Shown here: piece by piece, positions 6,419 to 13,675 of the stretch
Position numbering within the stretch: position 1 is the stretch's first letter
How the letters are laid out: every line of letters starts with the position of its first letter
Assembly (NCBI GenBank): GCA_910585655.1
Contig: CAJUFW010000018.1
Coordinates: forward strand, 16,628 to 30,991
DNA from: an uncultured Lachnospiraceae bacterium
Lineage (GTDB): Bacteria > Bacillota_A > Clostridia > Lachnospirales > Lachnospiraceae
DNA length: 14,364 bases
Direction of reading: 5' to 3'
Position numbers and translations under genes: made by a program
The notes under the pieces: model-generated
Told to the model about the DNA's origin: nothing
Database searches by the model: none
The model's input: only the letters and a program-made list of their open reading frames with translations

Positions 6419-7780
6419 TCACTCCTCCCCCAGCTTTTTCCAGACCGTTATCAGCATCGTTACAAAGCAGGCGATTCCGCCGATATAATCAGAAATCGGC
6501 TCTGCCAAAAACACCCCGTTTACTCCCAGATTCCACAGCCTTGGTAAAATCAGGGAAAGCGGAATCACAATAATCGCCTTCCGCAGCAAAGAGAAAAAGA
6601 CCGCCTGCTTGGATTTCCCCAGTCCGACAAAGACCGCCTGCCCTGCAAATTGCAGCGACATCATAAAAAATCCAAAGAAATAAATTTTTACCGAAGTATT
6701 CCCTGCTGCTAAGAGCGCCGCATCTTTATTGAAAATCCGCAAAAATATCTCCGGATTCCACATCAAAATGAACCATACCAGCACCGTATACACAATACAG
6801 GAAAGCGACATAAAACGAATTCCCTGCCGGACACGTTTCCCCTTCCCTGCTCCGTAATTATAGCCCAAAACCGGCTGCGAACCATGTGTCAAACCCGTTA
6901 CCGGCATCGTCAACATCTCTCTTATCGTTGTAATAACCGTCATAACACCGACATACAGATCCCCGCCATAACGCTGCAACATTGAATTACTGATGATCTG
7001 CACGCCGCTGTTGGTAAAAGCCATCACAAACCCGGACAGCCCTAATCCGGTGATCTGCTTTACCAATGTTTTATCCAGCTTCAGATTCTGTCGTTTTAAC
7101 CGAAGAATCGCCTTTTTCCCTGTAAGAAAGCGCATGACCCAGACCGCGGATAAAAATTGCGACAAAATCGTTGCCAGAGCTGCTCCTGATACTCCCATAT
7201 GAAATACAAAAATAAAAAGCGGATCTAAAATCAGGTTTGTTATTGCCCCCAGTAGTACCGTCATCATCCCTATTTTCCCAAAGCCTTGCGCATTGACGAA
7301 ACTATTCATCCCCAGTCCTGCCATCACAAACAGCGTGCCGCCCAGATAAATCGTAATATAGCTGTCTGCATAACCAATCGTTGCATCGCTTGCTCCAAAC
7401 AGGTACAACAAAGGTCTCTTTGCAATCCAGCCTATTAGCATCAGCAGCACCCCGGATATCATCAGCAATGCAAACGAATTACCCATGATCTTTTCCGCCC
7501 TATCATCCTGTCCCTTTCCTCTGGCTATCGAACAAAGCGGCGCTCCTCCCGCGCCAAACAAATTGGTAAAGGCAGAAATCATCGAAATAATCGGAAATGC
7601 TACTCCGACTCCGGTCAGCGCCAGCGTCCCGGCTCCTGGTATCCTTCCGATATAAACCCGGTCTACCACACTGTACAATACGTTGATGACCTGTGCCAGC
7701 GTCATCGGAATCGCCAAGCTTAAAATGTTTTTTGCCATGCTCCCCTTGGTAAAATCATTTTGCTTCTTCTGTTCCTCCAT
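6419..7780 (-). CDS. MATE family multidrug/sodium antiporter
   Basis: This is a cytoplasmic-membrane exporter of the multidrug and toxic compound extrusion family, expected to exchange cationic drugs or metabolites for Na+ or H+. It has 453 residues and about 12 membrane helices in two similar halves. The first half begins SMAKNILSLAIPMTLAQVIN, followed by LYSVVDRVYIGRI and GVGVAFPIISMISAFTNLFG. The second half has GLTHGSQPVLGYNYGAGKGK. Length and motifs are normal for the MepA/DinF-like branch. The ATG has GAGGGGAGTAAGGA just upstream. No regulator gene is adjacent. The stop TGA overlaps the start region of the HipA-like kinase, so the two are translationally coupled. Substrate is not predictable. 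Confidence 0.94.
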   Translation of the reverse strand: MEEQKKQNDFTKGSMAKNILSLAIPMTLAQVINVLYSVVDRVYIGRIPGAGTLALTGVGVAFPIISMISAFTNLFGAGGAPLCSIARGKGQDDRAEKIMGNSFALLMISGVLLMLIGWIAKRPLLYLFGASDATIGYADSYITIYLGGTLFVMAGLGMNSFVNAQGFGKIGMMTVLLGAITNLILDPLFIFVFHMGVSGAALATILSQFLSAVWVMRFLTGKKAILRLKRQNLKLDKTLVKQITGLGLSGFVMAFTNSGVQIISNSMLQRYGGDLYVGVMTVITTIREMLTMPVTGLTHGSQPVLGYNYGAGKGKRVRQGIRFMSLSCIVYTVLVWFILMWNPEIFLRIFNKDAALLAAGNTSVKIYFFGFFMMSLQFAGQAVFVGLGKSKQAVFFSLLRKAIIVIPLSLILPRLWNLGVNGVFLAEPISDYIGGIACFVTMLITVWKKLGEE

Positions 7781-7850
7781 ATCCTTACTCCCCTCTTACT
7801 CCCTTGCCCATCCGGAAAATGAGCCTGCACTATATTTGCGTGTTACAGAC

Positions 7851-7920
7851 AAACGGCAGCTTTACAGCCAGCCGCTACTGCCCTGTCGGTGCAATACCAG
7901 CCGCCGGAAAGCTGCCGTTT
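7851..7920 (-). terminator. Large hairpin between rubredoxin and MATE genes, possible terminator
   Basis: A perfect 13-bp inverted repeat (AAACGGCAGCTTT at 7851-7863, AAAGCTGCCGTTT at 7908-7920) encloses a 44-base loop. The loop contains a repeated CCAGCCGC motif. It is the main feature of the 148-base gap after the rubredoxin gene. On the minus strand only three T follow the stem. On the plus strand the sequence after it is more T-rich (TTTATTTTT). It may therefore end the rubredoxin transcript weakly, or block antisense transcription. Confidence 0.5.
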
Positions 7921-7928
7921 ATTTTTGC

Positions 7929-8084
7929 CTACTGCGGAGAGAATTGATCCTTCCCTACATGACACAACGGACATTCAAAGTCTGCCGGAAGCTCGTCCCA
8001 GGTAGTTCCTGGAGCAATTCCATTATCCGGATCGCCCTGCGTCTCATCGTATACATAACCGCATACATCACATACATAAGTCAT
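7929..8084 (-). CDS. Rubredoxin
   Basis: This small iron protein holds one Fe in four cysteine thiolates and carries single electrons, often in oxygen or peroxide detoxification in anaerobes. The 51-residue protein shows CDVCGY (Cys5, Cys8), the conserved DPDNGIAPGT segment, and CPLCHVGKDQF (Cys38, Cys41). Length is normal. The residue after the last cysteine is His42, where Gly is usual. The frame is open upstream to 8198, but the ATG at 8084 is chosen because a perfect AAAGGAGGAGG precedes it and the family starts here. The gene follows the galE-fRMsr fusion by 43 bases in the same direction and is probably in its operon. The redox partner is unknown. Confidence 0.95.
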   Translation of the reverse strand: MTYVCDVCGYVYDETQGDPDNGIAPGTTWDELPADFECPLCHVGKDQFSPQ

Positions 8085-8127
8085 GCTGCCTCCTCCTTTC
8101 TGCCAATACCTGTTCGGCTTTTCTCTA

Positions 8128-9657
8128 TTAGGTATACCTGATTTTGTCTGCGCTGTCAAGGTAATTATCGTTCCAAATCTGCTCAAGAATACCAACAAAC
8201 GCTTCTAAGCCTTTCTGATCTTCGGCATGAAAGCGCCCGTAAACCGGGCTGTCTATATCCAACACTGCCACTACTCTGCCTTTTGCATGAATCGGTATGA
8301 CAATCTCGGAACGTGAAGCATGGTCACAGGCAATATGCCCCGCAAACTGATGAACGTCTGCTACCAGTAAGGTCTGATCCTGTTGGGCAGCCGTTCCGCA
8401 AACTCCTTGACCAAGAGCAATCCGCAGACAAGCCGGCTTTCCCTGGAACGGACCGAGCTGCAAAACCTCTCCTTTCCGTATATAAAAGCCTGCCCAGTTG
8501 ATGTCCGGTAGCTCCTCCATCAAAAGCGCCGCCGCATTTGCCAAATTAGAAATCAAATCCGATTCCCCTGCGGTCAGTTCTTTTATCTGGCTGCACCGCA
8601 GCTTCCAAACGCCCTCGGTATCTTCTTTTGGTAAGTTCTCCTTTGGATAGCCATCCGGATTGTTCGACTGCCACCGCCACGTATCGGCACACATTCGTTC
8701 TATGTCATAGCGGGCTACAAAGCCTAACTCCCGTTCGGCTTTTTCCGTCGCCGCATAACAAATCGCTGCGTCTCCCGGACGTCTTTCCTGGATTTCATAA
8801 GGAATCGAATGACCGCAGGCTTTTTCAAAAGCATGAAGCACTTCTAAGACGCTGTAGCCTCTGCCGCTGCCCAAATTGTATATCCAGACGCCGCCTTCCT
8901 TTTGAGAAAGCATTTCCACTGCTTTTACATGCCCGGAAGCCAAATCTACGACATGGATATAATCCCGGATCCCCGTGCCGTCCGGCGTCTCATAGTCATC
9001 TCCAAATACCCGCAGCTTCGACAGCTTTCCTACGGCTACCTGAGCGATATAGGGCAGCAGGTTGTTCGGAATTCCCTTTGGATCTTCCCCGATTCGCCCG
9101 CTTTCATGAGCGCCGATTGGATTAAAATATCGCAGCAATACCACGCTCCATTCCGGATCGGATACCTGCAAATCCGTCAGTACCTGTTCTAACATCGCCT
9201 TAGTCTGTCCATATGGATTGGTAATCTTTCCTTTGGGGCAATCCTCGGTAATCGGCATCGTTTCCGCCTCTCCGTATACGGTAGCAGAAGAACTAAATAC
9301 CAGCTTTTTCACTCCTGCCTGCCACATCGCCCGGCACAGATTCAACGTCCCGGTGATGTTGTTGTGATAATATTCCAACGGCTTACTCACAGACTCTCCG
9401 ACTGCCTTCAGCCCGGCAAAGTGAATCACGGCTTCCGGCTTTTCTGCCTTAAAAATCTGCTCTAGTTTCTCTAACCTTAATAAATCCTCCTCATAAAAGA
9501 CGACTTGTTTTCCGGTCAGCTCTTCTACCCGTCGGATTGCCTCTTTGCTGGAATTGCACAGATTGTCTACGACAACTACTTCATGCCCTGCCTCCAACAG
9601 CTCTACGCATGTATGACTTCCGATATAACCGGCTCCGCCTGTCACTAAAATCCGCAT
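8128..9657 (-). CDS. galE: Fusion: UDP-glucose 4-epimerase (GalE) + free methionine-(R)-sulfoxide reductase (fRMsr, GAF fold)
   Basis: One continuous 509-residue frame encodes two complete enzymes. Residues 1-338 are GalE, which interconverts UDP-glucose and UDP-galactose with bound NAD. It shows the Rossmann motif GGAGYIGS (7-14), SSSATVYGE with Ser124, and Tyr149-x3-Lys153, the same numbers as in E. coli GalE, and ends in the usual WRWQSNNPDGY. Residues about 350-499 are fRMsr, a GAF-fold enzyme reducing free methionine-(R)-sulfoxide. It shows ELTAGESDLISNLANAAALL, INWAGFY, LGPFQGKPAC (Cys410), GVCGTAA (Cys420), HIACDHASRSEI (Cys444) and VLDIDSP. All three conserved redox cysteines are present. 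The linker is only about 12 residues. The ATG follows GGAGG and directly abuts the TAA of the upstream DUF5721-type gene. Rubredoxin follows. Each domain is certain; why they are joined is not. Confidence 0.94.
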   Translation of the reverse strand: MRILVTGGAGYIGSHTCVELLEAGHEVVVVDNLCNSSKEAIRRVEELTGKQVVFYEEDLLRLEKLEQIFKAEKPEAVIHFAGLKAVGESVSKPLEYYHNNITGTLNLCRAMWQAGVKKLVFSSSATVYGEAETMPITEDCPKGKITNPYGQTKAMLEQVLTDLQVSDPEWSVVLLRYFNPIGAHESGRIGEDPKGIPNNLLPYIAQVAVGKLSKLRVFGDDYETPDGTGIRDYIHVVDLASGHVKAVEMLSQKEGGVWIYNLGSGRGYSVLEVLHAFEKACGHSIPYEIQERRPGDAAICYAATEKAERELGFVARYDIERMCADTWRWQSNNPDGYPKENLPKEDTEGVWKLRCSQIKELTAGESDLISNLANAAALLMEELPDINWAGFYIRKGEVLQLGPFQGKPACLRIALGQGVCGTAAQQDQTLLVADVHQFAGHIACDHASRSEIVIPIHAKGRVVAVLDIDSPVYGRFHAEDQKGLEAFVGILEQIWNDNYLDSADKIRYT

Positions 9658-10155
9658 TTATTGTTCCTCCGCTACAATTTCATAATGTTTTAAAAAGATT
9701 TTTACATCCTGATCCCACTGATGTTCCAAGGACTTATCCGGAATAAATCCATTCATCGCCGTTCCCGTCACCAGCAGCAGCTTTCCTCCCTCGAAACGGA
9801 AGTTTAAAAATAACCCGCCGACCTGTTCTAATGTAAAGGGAAGATGATTTTTCTCTAAAATACGTTCGGTATTTTCCTTAGAAAGCAGCAATACCCCTTT
9901 CATGGAAAGAGGAGTTCGTTTTCCTTTGATAAACTGATAAACCAAAGGACGTACTTCCCGCCAGGTCATATATTCCTGTTCTTTGATCTCCGCCCATTCG
10001 TCATCGTCGTACCACGCATGATTCCGCCTGCCGGACAAATGAATCGCCGCATAATTTGCCACGTCTATTTCTACCAGCAGAAAATTGTCAAAGACCTCCC
10101 CTGCCAGCAGCTTTCCCATAAATTTTTTAATCTCCAATATCTGTAATGCCAGCAT
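9658..10155 (-). CDS. DUF5721-type protein of unknown function
   Basis: This is a 165-residue soluble protein without signal peptide or membrane segment. Its start (LQILEIKKFMGKLLAGEVFDNFLLVEIDVANYAAI) and overall length resemble the DUF5721 family seen mainly in Lachnospiraceae, for which no function is known to me. The middle part, with WYDDDEWAEIKEQEYMTWRE and RPLVYQFIKGKRTPLSMKGV, suggests a mixed alpha/beta domain. Its TAA stop is immediately followed by the ATG of the galE-fRMsr fusion, whose ribosome binding site lies inside its 3' end, so the two are translationally linked. A GAGAGG lies about a dozen bases before its own ATG. It is divergent from the ZIP transporter gene; the 79-base gap between them must hold both promoters, but I see no strong hexamers there. 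Confidence 0.68.
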   Translation of the reverse strand: MLALQILEIKKFMGKLLAGEVFDNFLLVEIDVANYAAIHLSGRRNHAWYDDDEWAEIKEQEYMTWREVRPLVYQFIKGKRTPLSMKGVLLLSKENTERILEKNHLPFTLEQVGGLFLNFRFEGGKLLLVTGTAMNGFIPDKSLEHQWDQDVKIFLKHYEIVAEEQ

Positions 10156-10234
10156 ACTGGTTTTTTCCTCTCCCTTCCTGGTTCCAATGCACCAATCCCC
10201 GCCTCCCCCATATATTGGATACAGGAGGTGTGAA

Positions 10235-11038
10235 ATGAATTACGTTGTTTTTCTGGCGCTGGTTGCTACGCTTGGAACCTGGTTTGTTACGGCTCTGGGC
10301 GCGGCAACGGTCGCATTTTTTAAATCCCCGAATCCAAAAGCGCTCAACCTGATGTTAGGCTTTGCTTCTGGTGTCATGATTGCCGCCAGTTTCTGGTCCT
10401 TGCTGCAGCCCGCTATCGAACGCGCGGAGGCTGCCGACGGACTGCCCGCCTATCTGGTCGCTACTATCGGCTTTCTCTCCGGCGCCCTTTTTATGTGGAT
10501 ATCCGACAAAGCTGTCTGCTTTGCCAGAGCCCGCGCCAACAGTACACAGGGACAGCCGAACGAGCGGCTAAATCGGATTATCATGCTGGTGCTTTCGATT
10601 ACGCTCCACAACATCCCGGAAGGGCTGGCGGTCGGCGTCGCCTTCGGGGTTCTGCCAAACGGCAGTCATACACTAGAAAGCCTGATGGGCGCGGTTACTA
10701 TCGCAATCGGAATCGGTCTGCAAAACTTCCCGGAAGGCGCCGCTGTCTCTATTCCGCTCCGACGCGAAGGCTACTCCAGAAGAAAAAGCTTTCTCTTAGG
10801 CCAGGCTTCTGGTCTGGTGGAGCCAATCGCTGGTGTAATCGGCGCTATCCTTGTGGTTTATGTAGAGGCAATCTTACCGTTTGCTCTCTCCTTTGCTGCC
10901 GGAGCCATGATTTTAGTCGCCGTCCACGAACTGATTCCTGAATGTCAGAAAAATCAGCAGACGCAGCCTTATTTTTCTACCATGGGGATTGTATTAGGCT
11001 TTGCTGTGATGATGCTCTTAGACGTCATGCTTGGCTAA
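10235..11038 (+). CDS. ZIP family divalent metal transporter
   Basis: This membrane transporter of the ZIP family (GufA/ZupT-like) is expected to bring zinc or another divalent metal into the cytoplasm. It has 267 residues and about eight helices. The two metal-path helices are clear: HNIPEGLAVGVAFG and LQNFPEGAAVSIPLRREG. VAVHELIPE follows in a later helix. The long His-rich loop of eukaryotic ZIPs is absent. The ATG at 10235 is chosen because AGGAGGTGTGAA precedes it. The frame is open further upstream to 10085, but that part lies over the DUF5721 gene. Its last 21 bases overlap the end of the convergent ArsC-like gene. No metal-sensor gene is present nearby; metal specificity is unknown. 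Confidence 0.93.
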   Translation: MNYVVFLALVATLGTWFVTALGAATVAFFKSPNPKALNLMLGFASGVMIAASFWSLLQPAIERAEAADGLPAYLVATIGFLSGALFMWISDKAVCFARARANSTQGQPNERLNRIIMLVLSITLHNIPEGLAVGVAFGVLPNGSHTLESLMGAVTIAIGIGLQNFPEGAAVSIPLRREGYSRRKSFLLGQASGLVEPIAGVIGAILVVYVEAILPFALSFAAGAMILVAVHELIPECQKNQQTQPYFSTMGIVLGFAVMMLLDVMLG

Positions 11039-11380
11039 GGCTTCTTCCCACTCTGCCTGACGAAATCCCACCAAAATCTTGTCTTCTGTCACCAGGATGG
11101 GACGCTTTACCAGCATCCCGTCCGTGGCAAGAAGGCGAATTTGCTCTTCTTCACTCATCTCCGGAAGCTTGTCCTTTAGCTGTAAGGACTTATACACAAG
11201 ACCACTCGTATTAAAAAAACGCTTGAGCGGCAGCCCGCTTTTCTGATGCCATGCCTTTAGCTCCTCCTCCGTCGGATTCTGCTCCTTGATATTTCGATCC
11301 TCATACGACAATGTTTGCCCGTCCAGCCAGGCTTTTGCTTTTTTACAAGTGGAACACGTTGGGTATTCTATCAACAACAT
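11018..11380 (-). CDS. ArsC/Spx-superfamily thioredoxin-fold protein (YusI-like)
   Basis: This 120-residue thioredoxin-fold protein of the ArsC/Spx/YusI group has the active-site motif YPTCSTCKKAKAWLD (CxxC at Cys8 and Cys11). It is followed by GLPLKRFFNTSGLVYKSL and MLVKRPILVTEDKILVGF, which fit the YusI-like branch better than Spx itself. Annotation as arsenate reductase is common for this group but rarely tested. No arsR, arsB or acr3 is present, so a general thiol-redox role is at least as likely. The start is the ATG at 11380 with AAGGAG ten bases upstream; the longer frame to 11452 lacks a binding site. The 3' end overlaps the convergent ZIP gene. Confidence 0.88.
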   Translation of the reverse strand: MLLIEYPTCSTCKKAKAWLDGQTLSYEDRNIKEQNPTEEELKAWHQKSGLPLKRFFNTSGLVYKSLQLKDKLPEMSEEEQIRLLATDGMLVKRPILVTEDKILVGFRQAEWEEALAKHDV

Positions 11381-11468
11381 TTCTTTTCTCTCCTTATATT
11401 CTGTACTATCCTGCAATGTCAGCATCTTCCATTCCGCCTTCCATACTGCCATATACGATAATCACATG

Positions 11469-12830
11469 TCAAGACTCTCCATGAAATTCAATCTTTAGAG
11501 TTTCACCCTCGACTACATTTCCACGACTTTTGGTAATCGGCAGTTTTTCTTCCTCTGAAAATCCTACCGTCTCTCCGTCCTGAAGCAATTCGTCCTCCAT
11601 AATTACAAAGTCTGCCAAATCCACCAAAAAGCTGTAGACCTCGCCCGGTTCCGCCTGGCTGTCTACGACCTCCATTTCGTCATAACCAAATGCCCGCATT
11701 CCACAGGTATAGCCGCAAATACCACGCTCCCCCTGATACAAGCCAATCCAGATCAGATTTAACACAGGGAACATACCATGCTGCAACATTTCTGCCATCT
11801 GCAAATACATTTCCGGCTCGTAAACAGTTTCATTCATATAAATTCCAAGCGTCTCCGGCAAGCGGCAGCAAAGCATCAAAATCTTTACCATCAGCTCTCC
11901 GGCTTCCACTGCCGACAACTCCCCAGCCAATACCGCTACCATCAGATGGGCTTCATGGCGTCTGACTGTTTTTTCGGCGTCCGGCCAACGGAAATTACGC
12001 TGAGCATGATTTTCCGCTTCTCCATTTGGTACTGGTCCCTGCATCAAAGCAATGGAAATAATCGCTCCCTCATAATGGAATACCAACATATCCTCGCTTT
12101 CTTCCATGTCCTCGTCCGACCAGTCCTCATATTCCAGATCCTCTTCCTCCCTATTTTTCAGATTTGCATTTTTTTCTTCTATATAAGCCTTCCAATCAAA
12201 GATTCGTCCTTTTTGTATCTCTTCTAACTCGTCTTCTCCCTCTAAAGCACCCTCCTCAAACATCTTTTCCAGCCTCGCCAGTTCTTTTTCCAGCTCGTCT
12301 AATTCTCCCTCCAGGCTTTCTAAATCATCTTCGATTTCCTTTACTTCTTTTTTAATTTTTACAACGTCGTCCAAGTCTTCTACTGCCGTTTCCTCAATCT
12401 CCCACTCGTTCTTTAACTGCTCTTTGAACGCCTCTTTATCCCATACTGTTCTTTCTAACAAAACAAAAGCAAGAAAGCTTCCTGCGTTTTCCTTCTGCTG
12501 TTCCCCCCGTTCTGCCTGCTCCTTCCAATAAGCACGAACGGTTTCTATCAAGACGATCGCATCCTCTTTGGCAGTCTCCTCATGATATTCCTGCATCTCG
12601 CTATAGACATGCCCGCAGTTTTCCAGTTCGTCTTCTACAAAGCCGCCGCTCACGCCAAGCAGCCATTTCCCCATCCGTCCTCGTTTATATTTAAACAAAT
12701 AATAGTGCATACCATACAAATCAAAGGTTCCTGCATATCGGATTTGCTCTGGTTCCTTTCCTAATTCCTGCGGATGCTTTAGCCATTCTATCATCACCCG
12801 TTTCGCCGCCTGCATTTGTATTTGATTCAC
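11469..12830 (-). CDS. DUF4261 domain protein with acidic coiled-coil insert
   Basis: This 453-residue cytoplasmic protein has no known function. Residues 1-110 form a globular domain (YAGTFDLYGMHYYLFKYKR, then GKWLLGVSGGF...CGHVYSEM). Residues about 150-208 are a charged heptad-like helix rich in Glu, Leu and Lys, followed by a strongly acidic stretch to about 248. Residues 249-450 match the DUF4261 pattern: ISIALMQGPVPNGEAENHA, HEAHLMVAVLAG, then FGYDEMEVVDSQAEPGEVYSFL and DGETVGFSEEEKLPITKS near the end. The start is GTG with AAGGAGG seven bases before it. A terminator separates it from the phosphatase gene upstream, so it should have its own promoter, which I could not identify. DUF4261 proteins occur widely in Firmicutes as accessory genes. 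Confidence 0.78.
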   Translation of the reverse strand: MNQIQMQAAKRVMIEWLKHPQELGKEPEQIRYAGTFDLYGMHYYLFKYKRGRMGKWLLGVSGGFVEDELENCGHVYSEMQEYHEETAKEDAIVLIETVRAYWKEQAERGEQQKENAGSFLAFVLLERTVWDKEAFKEQLKNEWEIEETAVEDLDDVVKIKKEVKEIEDDLESLEGELDELEKELARLEKMFEEGALEGEDELEEIQKGRIFDWKAYIEEKNANLKNREEEDLEYEDWSDEDMEESEDMLVFHYEGAIISIALMQGPVPNGEAENHAQRNFRWPDAEKTVRRHEAHLMVAVLAGELSAVEAGELMVKILMLCCRLPETLGIYMNETVYEPEMYLQMAEMLQHGMFPVLNLIWIGLYQGERGICGYTCGMRAFGYDEMEVVDSQAEPGEVYSFLVDLADFVIMEDELLQDGETVGFSEEEKLPITKSRGNVVEGETLKIEFHGES

Positions 12831-12874
12831 TCAACAACCTCCTTGTTTTCCTCTATTTCCTTATTTTCCAGCTG

Positions 12875-12901
12875 AAAAAGAATTCCACTTTGTGGAATTC
12901 T
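12875..12901 (-). terminator. Intrinsic terminator of the phosphatase gene
   Basis: On the minus strand AGAATTCCAC pairs perfectly with GTGGAATTCT across an AAA loop, and the run of T continues (12879-12875). The hairpin lies 19 bases after the phosphatase stop and before the DUF4261 gene. Confidence 0.88.
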
Positions 12902-12919
12902 CGCACCAAGCAATATCTT

Positions 12920-13414
12920 CTATGTGCGCAAGTGTACATCCCGTCCGGAGGACTTTCCTATGATACAAGAAAGCAGTCCCTGACATCCCTCCGACACATC
13001 CCGCCAGGTCGTTTCAAAGTCCCTGGTAAACCAAGGATCTGCCACATCCCCTGCTCTATCTGTAAAATCCATTAAAAGATAAAATTTCCCCTCCGGATCG
13101 CCTCCGCAAATACGCTGCATTCCTCTTAGATTCGATCGATCCATTCCAATCAGCAAATCATACTTCTCATAGTCTGCCGCCCTCATCTGCCTGGCTGTCT
13201 TTTCCGAGCAATCAATCCCATGCTCCGCCAGCTTCTTTCTGGCAGGCGGATAAACCGGATTTCCATATTCTTCATCGCTCACAGCAGCAGAGGCAATTTC
13301 AAACTCCTCTTCACACCCGGCTCGCCTGACCAAATCCTTCATAATAAATTCTGCCATTGGGCTACGACAGATATTTCCCAGGCAGACAAATAAAATTTTA
13401 TATGGTTGCTTCAC
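12920..13414 (-). CDS. Low-molecular-weight protein tyrosine phosphatase
   Basis: The 164-residue protein shows the LMW-PTP signature CLGNICRSPMAEF, in which Cys11 is the nucleophile and Arg17 closes the CX5R loop. The general-acid Asp126 is in ADPWFT. The related arsenate reductases usually have CTGNSCRS, so a phosphatase is the better call. In Firmicutes such enzymes often oppose a tyrosine kinase in capsule or stress signalling, but none is nearby. The start is uncertain. The GTG at 13414 gives the usual N-terminus (KQPYKILFVCLGN), but its AAGGAG is twelve bases away. A longer frame begins at a GTG at 13462 with no binding site. The gene has its own promoter and terminator and is likely monocistronic. 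Confidence 0.93.
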   Translation of the reverse strand: MKQPYKILFVCLGNICRSPMAEFIMKDLVRRAGCEEEFEIASAAVSDEEYGNPVYPPARKKLAEHGIDCSEKTARQMRAADYEKYDLLIGMDRSNLRGMQRICGGDPEGKFYLLMDFTDRAGDVADPWFTRDFETTWRDVSEGCQGLLSCIIGKSSGRDVHLRT

Positions 13415-13540
13415 TTCTTTTTGTATCTCCTTACTAATTACCATAAGCTTTATTTTCCACACAAATTATCCCGTCTTTTTTTGCTCATACGATTCAAGCT
13501 CCTTTTCGATTGGTAAAGAAAGCTTGATACGACTGCTCCT

Positions 13541-13569
13541 ATTCTACCATATTTAGGGCTCTTTGTCAC
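13541..13569 (-). promoter_or_regulatory. Sigma-A promoter for the phosphatase gene
   Basis: On the minus strand GTGACA (13564-13569) and TAGAAT (13541-13546) are 17 bases apart, each with one mismatch to consensus. A TG dinucleotide in the extended -10 position (TGG-TAGAAT) strengthens the site. Transcription would start near 13534, giving a leader of about 120 bases. A 7-bp inverted repeat lies near its 5' end (AGCTTGA at 13521-13527 with TCAAGCT at 13494-13500), and could be a leader hairpin. Confidence 0.68.
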
Positions 13570-13675
13570 CCATAAATTCATGACTTAATCCCGTAGCCTT
13601 GCTTCCCCTTTTATATTATAAAGCAATTATGTTCTAATCCTTTCCCCTTATTGCTTTGCTGCCGCATAGTTTCTA

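Noticed and set aside
7683..8141. 152-codon plus-strand open frame across the MATE-rubredoxin gap
   Set aside because: It overlaps two well-supported minus-strand genes, has no ribosome binding site and no recognisable protein features.
11467..11472. TTGACA on the minus strand at the end of the DUF4261 gene as a promoter for the ArsC-like gene
   Set aside because: No acceptable -10 hexamer lies 16-18 bases downstream.
11018..13414. Arsenic-resistance cluster suggested by an ArsC-like protein and an LMW-PTP-fold protein
   Set aside because: No arsR, arsB, acr3 or arsM is present. The phosphatase has the PTP-type CLGNICRS loop, and the two genes are separated by a terminator and an unrelated gene.
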